Positions 7,266 through 10,228 of a stretch of DNA of 10,228 nucleotides are shown here, piece by piece. Numbering within the stretch: position 1 is the stretch's first letter; each line of letters begins with the position of its first letter. The notes beneath the pieces are model-generated. The model did no database searches. It was not told the DNA's origin and saw only the letters and a list, made by a program, of their open reading frames with translations. Source of the DNA: Fidelibacterota bacterium (GTDB lineage: Bacteria; Fidelibacterota; Marinisomatia; Marinisomatales; TCS55); the NCBI GenBank assembly GCA_002701875.1, contig NZWI01000035.1, forward strand, positions 14,769 to 24,996, given 5' to 3'. The translations under genes and the position numbers were made by a program.

Positions 7266-8282
7266 TTAATATCTTTTTGGCTTATGAGATCCTAATGACC
7301 AAGACATTTCAATTATTCCATATATCTCATCATTATCTGTTTGTTTGTCTTTCATAAGTTTAAAACGGAATACAAGATTATCTTCATTGGGAACATAGTC
7401 TCCATACAATCCTATCGAAGTACCTTGAGTAGCTTTCAATTTATAAGACCAGTGATCAGCTAATAATCCCAGATGATATTTCTTATTAAATTGTCTCCCA
7501 ACCATGAAATAACCAGCTGAAAGAGTCTCATCTGGGTGATAGGAAATTCCGTGGTGCAAACTAGAAATATTACCAATAAAGTATTCACTTTGAACAAACC
7601 ATGATGAAAATTGGTTAATACGATTAATAAATTTGAAGTCACCACCAGAAAATTCTTTTCCCCTTCCCTCTATATAGTTAAGACCTACAAATAATATTTT
7701 ATCTCCATATAAATTGAATTGATTTTTTAAAGTTATTAATGAAGAAAAACCATCAACAGAATCTACATAGGTTGGGGATAATCCATGGGAGTGACCCTGC
7801 ATATTCATTCCCTCACCAACGCCGTTTTGTAAAATATTCATACCAATATTGCTTTTCCATGGTGTGGGCAGTTCTTGATTGATTTTTATCCCAAGACTTG
7901 CCCATGAATGGGGACCAAACATGTAATTCATAGCATTAGGTGAAGAAATAAAATTAAAGGTATGCCTATGTGTTTTATTTAATATACCCACATCAGGTCT
8001 AAAGTATCCAAGTTTCATTTGGGCAGCCATAAAAACAACATAAACCTCTTCAACAGTTGGCGGGTCCCCATTAATAGGACTGTGGAAGTAAGCCATTACG
8101 TGAGCATTTGGCCTTAGATTGCCCATCGCAACAAATTCAAGACCGTTAGAATTAAATGATGAATCCTTAGATGAAAAAGAAATATCACTTAAAATACTTA
8201 GTGAAAAAAAATTGTTCTCCTGTGCCAATGTCACCGATAACAATAATAACTTAATAACTAATTTCTTTTTCATAGTATTCAT
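7266..8282 (-). CDS. Outer-membrane beta-barrel (porin-like) protein
   Basis: A 338-residue protein with a signal peptide (MNTMKKKLVIKLLLLSVTLAQ) followed by alternating hydrophobic/polar strands ending in MSWSLGSHKPKRY, typical of an outer-membrane barrel. Residues 77-107 read VEEVYVVF ... MKLGYFRPDVGILNKTHRH, and then GPHSWASLGIKIN ... TPWKSNIGMNILQNG. This order recalls a family of porin-like proteins, often annotated as zinc-regulated outer-membrane proteins, with 'EEAY..F......L..G.FR..FG.LN..H.H' and 'G.....GV......PW'. I infer membership from memory of the pattern, not from a search. Met- and His-containing loops (GMNMQGHSHG at 158-167) might bind metal. The ATG overlaps the stop of the upstream phosphoesterase gene as ATGA, suggesting coupled translation; an in-frame ATG three codons later is a possible alternative start. 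Cargo is unknown. Confidence 0.82.
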   Translation of the reverse strand: MNTMKKKLVIKLLLLSVTLAQENNFFSLSILSDISFSSKDSSFNSNGLEFVAMGNLRPNAHVMAYFHSPINGDPPTVEEVYVVFMAAQMKLGYFRPDVGILNKTHRHTFNFISSPNAMNYMFGPHSWASLGIKINQELPTPWKSNIGMNILQNGVGEGMNMQGHSHGLSPTYVDSVDGFSSLITLKNQFNLYGDKILFVGLNYIEGRGKEFSGGDFKFINRINQFSSWFVQSEYFIGNISSLHHGISYHPDETLSAGYFMVGRQFNKKYHLGLLADHWSYKLKATQGTSIGLYGDYVPNEDNLVFRFKLMKDKQTDNDEIYGIIEMSWSLGSHKPKRY

Positions 8283-8770
8283 TTAAGTGTTTTGCTATAA
8301 ACAGCTTCCCAGCTTTCAACTGAACCTGAAGTTCGTACAATAGATATTTTATCAATAACAAAAGCTTTTTTCATATCTAATTTAGTGAGTATTGACTTTC
8401 TTTTCTTCGCATCTAATTTCTTATAGATTAAACTAATATGCGGATCAAATTGATATATATGAGGAAACGCTTGGTTGAATAAGGAATTCATTTTCTTTAA
8501 AGTTGAATTATTAACTAATTTTAAAAAAACTGTTTTCCAAATATCATCTGATTCATCTATTGATTTAACATTAACTTGAAATTCTTTTTGATCAAGTTGA
8601 TTAATAATAGTCTGTGCTTTATTCAAATCTAAAATAGGACTAAAAATTGTACAGTGCGGATTAAAAATAGGTGCCAAGTACTTTTTGCTTAACGATTGAA
8701 TTGATTTGCTAATACTACCACCATCAATATCAGATGGAATAAGCCAAATAGAAAAAATTTCCTTAGTCAT
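8279..8770 (-). CDS. 2H phosphoesterase, cyclic phosphodiesterase (CPDase)-like
   Basis: A 163-residue cytoplasmic protein with the two signature motifs of the 2H phosphoesterase superfamily: His39-Cys-Thr41 in NPHCTIF and His111-Ile-Ser113 in DPHISLIYK, about 70 residues apart as expected for the two lobes of the fold. The opening FSIWLIPSD and LSKKYLAPIFNPH fit the cyclic phosphodiesterase-like branch, whose yeast and plant members open ADP-ribose 1'',2''-cyclic phosphate, better than ThpR (2'-5' RNA ligase), in which I would expect R at the start of the lobe (RxFxA). Substrate is therefore a 2',3'- or 1'',2''-cyclic phosphate, or another ribose phosphodiester; not settled. It follows the DUF5916 gene by 38 bases and its TGA overlaps the next ATG by 4 bases, so it is translated with an outer-membrane protein although itself cytoplasmic. 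No Shine-Dalgarno sequence. Confidence 0.82.
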   Translation of the reverse strand: MTKEIFSIWLIPSDIDGGSISKSIQSLSKKYLAPIFNPHCTIFSPILDLNKAQTIINQLDQKEFQVNVKSIDESDDIWKTVFLKLVNNSTLKKMNSLFNQAFPHIYQFDPHISLIYKKLDAKKRKSILTKLDMKKAFVIDKISIVRTSGSVESWEAVYSKTLK

Positions 8771-8809
8771 AATTGATAATATTATAATTAATCGATTCTA
8801 GAGAAAAAT

Positions 8810-10228
8810 CTATAAAGAAAAAAGCTTTGTAAATTTTAGAGAGATCATACCATTGTCTTTTTCCTCACCTTCGAGATCAGAAATATTGGAGTAGACTATA
8901 AATAGATCGCTAAGTGGTGCATGAATAAAATTCATTCTAAAATTAGTAACTAACTTTTGATCCGCATCATTATACTGAAAGTAAAGTGTATTTAAAAATT
9001 TCACTGAATGATTATATTTAATTTTTAAAGTGTATACATCAGCATTTACTTCAGCGTCAGGAAATTTTACATAGTTTTTATTTATACCTAAATCAACTAT
9101 TAACCGGTAGCCTCCTTTAATTGATGTTGATAAGCCGATTGAGTTACGTGTGCCATGAAAATATTCTCCGAGACTGGCATTCCCATTAAGCGTGATAAAT
9201 TTTGTTCTATCACCTCGAAAGTATAAACTCAAATTATTGAATTTGTAACTACCTTCAGGGACTTCAGCACCATAAAGTTCGAAAGAAGATTTAATTACTT
9301 CTTCAGTTTGCGTGATTCCTGAGAAAAGCATCGAACCATTCATAAACTGAGCATCAAAGCCCGCTTTTAATGCCCTGGACTCCATATACCCATCGAGGTT
9401 GTCATACTGATTTATAAAAGCATAGGGATTAATACTTAAGAATGGACCAGATGAAAATCGTTTATGATAGCCTGCTGTTAGAAATGTTTCTCCAACATTA
9501 TTTCGCTGCATAAATCCTACTTTTGGAACAAAGGCTTCGCCCACTTTCTTATAATAAGCAGATAAATCCCATTGACTATTTCTATAAGCAACTACAACAC
9601 GTCCTGCAGTATTATCTCCTTCAACATCAGGATTTTCAGTTTGGGATAAATATGAATAAATTAAAAGTTTATTAATATTCAAATTCAAATCAACCCCCAT
9701 TGATCTATGATCATTCTCATCTACATTAGAATTTCGATCTATAACGATTGCTCCAAAATTTGATTTCTGAAATATATTGCCTTTTATTCGTGCAACATTG
9801 AATTGTGTTTCAGGAATATCATCTATTTTTTCAGCCAACATATTTAAATATCCCACATCAAAGTTGCCGACTTTCCCACTTAATCTTCCTCCACCAGTAA
9901 TTGGAACTTGCCGACCAGATTCTAAGCCGATACGTCTACTGTGGAACATTGTGAATGATCGACTATACCGATTTGGCCCCATACGATAGAGATAGTTAGA
10001 AATATCCCCAAATTCAAATATTCCAGCATTTTCAAGAAAAAAATCACGTTTTTCAGGAAAAAATAATGGGAAACGAGTTAGGTTTACTCTCTCTTCATCT
10101 GCCTCAACTTGAGAAAAATCCGTATTATACGTTGCATCAAGAGTTAGACTAGGTGTTACACTATATTTTATATCGAAACCAGTCGTGGAATTAGTGGTTT
10201 TAGCTTCTTCAGATATTTCACTTCCAAG
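8810..10228 (-). CDS. DUF5916 family outer-membrane protein (5' end outside window)
   Basis: The frame stays open from the right edge to the TAG at 8810-8812, giving 472 visible residues; an internal ATG (9980-9982) is not the start because the family core continues upstream of it. Visible residues 49-74 carry the hallmark NLTRFPLFFPEKRDFF followed by LENAGIFEFG, preceded by YNTDFSQVEADE, characteristic of DUF5916 proteins. After that come alternating beta-strands to the C-terminus, consistent with a barrel. Full family members have about 750-900 residues with a carbohydrate-binding family 9-like domain at the N-terminus, which would lie outside. The family is widespread in the FCB group and its function is not established; an outer-membrane role with a periplasmic or surface glycan-binding domain is usual inference. 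It heads the visible part of the minus-strand run. Confidence 0.92.
   Translation of the reverse strand, partial: LGSEISEEAKTTNSTTGFDIKYSVTPSLTLDATYNTDFSQVEADEERVNLTRFPLFFPEKRDFFLENAGIFEFGDISNYLYRMGPNRYSRSFTMFHSRRIGLESGRQVPITGGGRLSGKVGNFDVGYLNMLAEKIDDIPETQFNVARIKGNIFQKSNFGAIVIDRNSNVDENDHRSMGVDLNLNINKLLIYSYLSQTENPDVEGDNTAGRVVVAYRNSQWDLSAYYKKVGEAFVPKVGFMQRNNVGETFLTAGYHKRFSSGPFLSINPYAFINQYDNLDGYMESRALKAGFDAQFMNGSMLFSGITQTEEVIKSSFELYGAEVPEGSYKFNNLSLYFRGDRTKFITLNGNASLGEYFHGTRNSIGLSTSIKGGYRLIVDLGINKNYVKFPDAEVNADVYTLKIKYNHSVKFLNTLYFQYNDADQKLVTNFRMNFIHAPLSDLFIVYSNISDLEGEEKDNGMISLKFTKLFSL

Noticed and set aside
8279..8770. RNA 2',3'-cyclic phosphodiesterase ThpR as the specific identity of the 2H protein
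   Set aside because: The motifs fit the superfamily, but the N-terminal strand (FSIWLIP) looks more like the CPDase branch; left at superfamily level.
1..10228. Phage, insertion sequence, toxin-antitoxin or CRISPR content
   Set aside because: No transposase, integrase, regular direct-repeat array or small toxin/antitoxin pair is visible; the one small gene pair has signal/membrane features and sits in an operon with ispG.

Overview
The window is AT-rich bacterial DNA with tightly packed genes and no intergenic gap longer than about 75 bases. The lineage clues are a C-terminal sorting domain of the type IX secretion type (YPNPFN ... SGVYYIK), a DUF5916 outer-membrane protein, several signal-peptide TPR proteins, and starts that lack a Shine-Dalgarno sequence. 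Together they point to the Fibrobacterota-Chlorobiota-Bacteroidota supergroup, most plausibly a marine Marinimicrobia (SAR406)-like bacterium. This placement is inferred from protein style; the window holds no rRNA or other decisive marker.

Layout. Bases 1-624 (+ strand) are the 3' end of a large secreted protein with a T9SS-type sorting tail. Everything else, from 629 to the right edge, is one uninterrupted run of ten genes on the minus strand, meeting the first gene tail to tail with 4 bases between stops. In transcription order (right to left) these are: a DUF5916 outer-membrane protein (5' end outside the window); a small 2H phosphoesterase; an outer-membrane barrel overlapping it by ATGA; a 608-residue lysine-rich TPR protein with an internally duplicated N-terminus; a lipocalin-like lipoprotein; a 369-residue exported TPR protein; ispG; a small exported protein starting one base after the ispG stop; a 63-residue membrane protein sharing one base with it (TAATG); and a divergent GNAT-like protein.

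How they fit together. The one confidently assigned metabolic gene is ispG, the penultimate iron-sulfur enzyme of the MEP isoprenoid pathway. Most of the other genes encode exported, lipid-anchored or outer-membrane proteins, so this is mainly an envelope gene cluster with ispG in it. Spacings between the minus-strand genes run from a 4-base overlap to 73 bases, which suggests one or a few operons. The 73-base gap (4219-4291) and the 53-base gap (7213-7265) are the likeliest places for internal promoters, but I recognise no promoter motif in either. No RNA genes, insertion sequences, phage genes or CRISPR arrays are visible. I do not see a clearly new multi-gene system; the best leads are the phosphoesterase-porin pair, the duplicated lysine-rich TPR protein, and the ispG-linked pair of uncharacterised small proteins.
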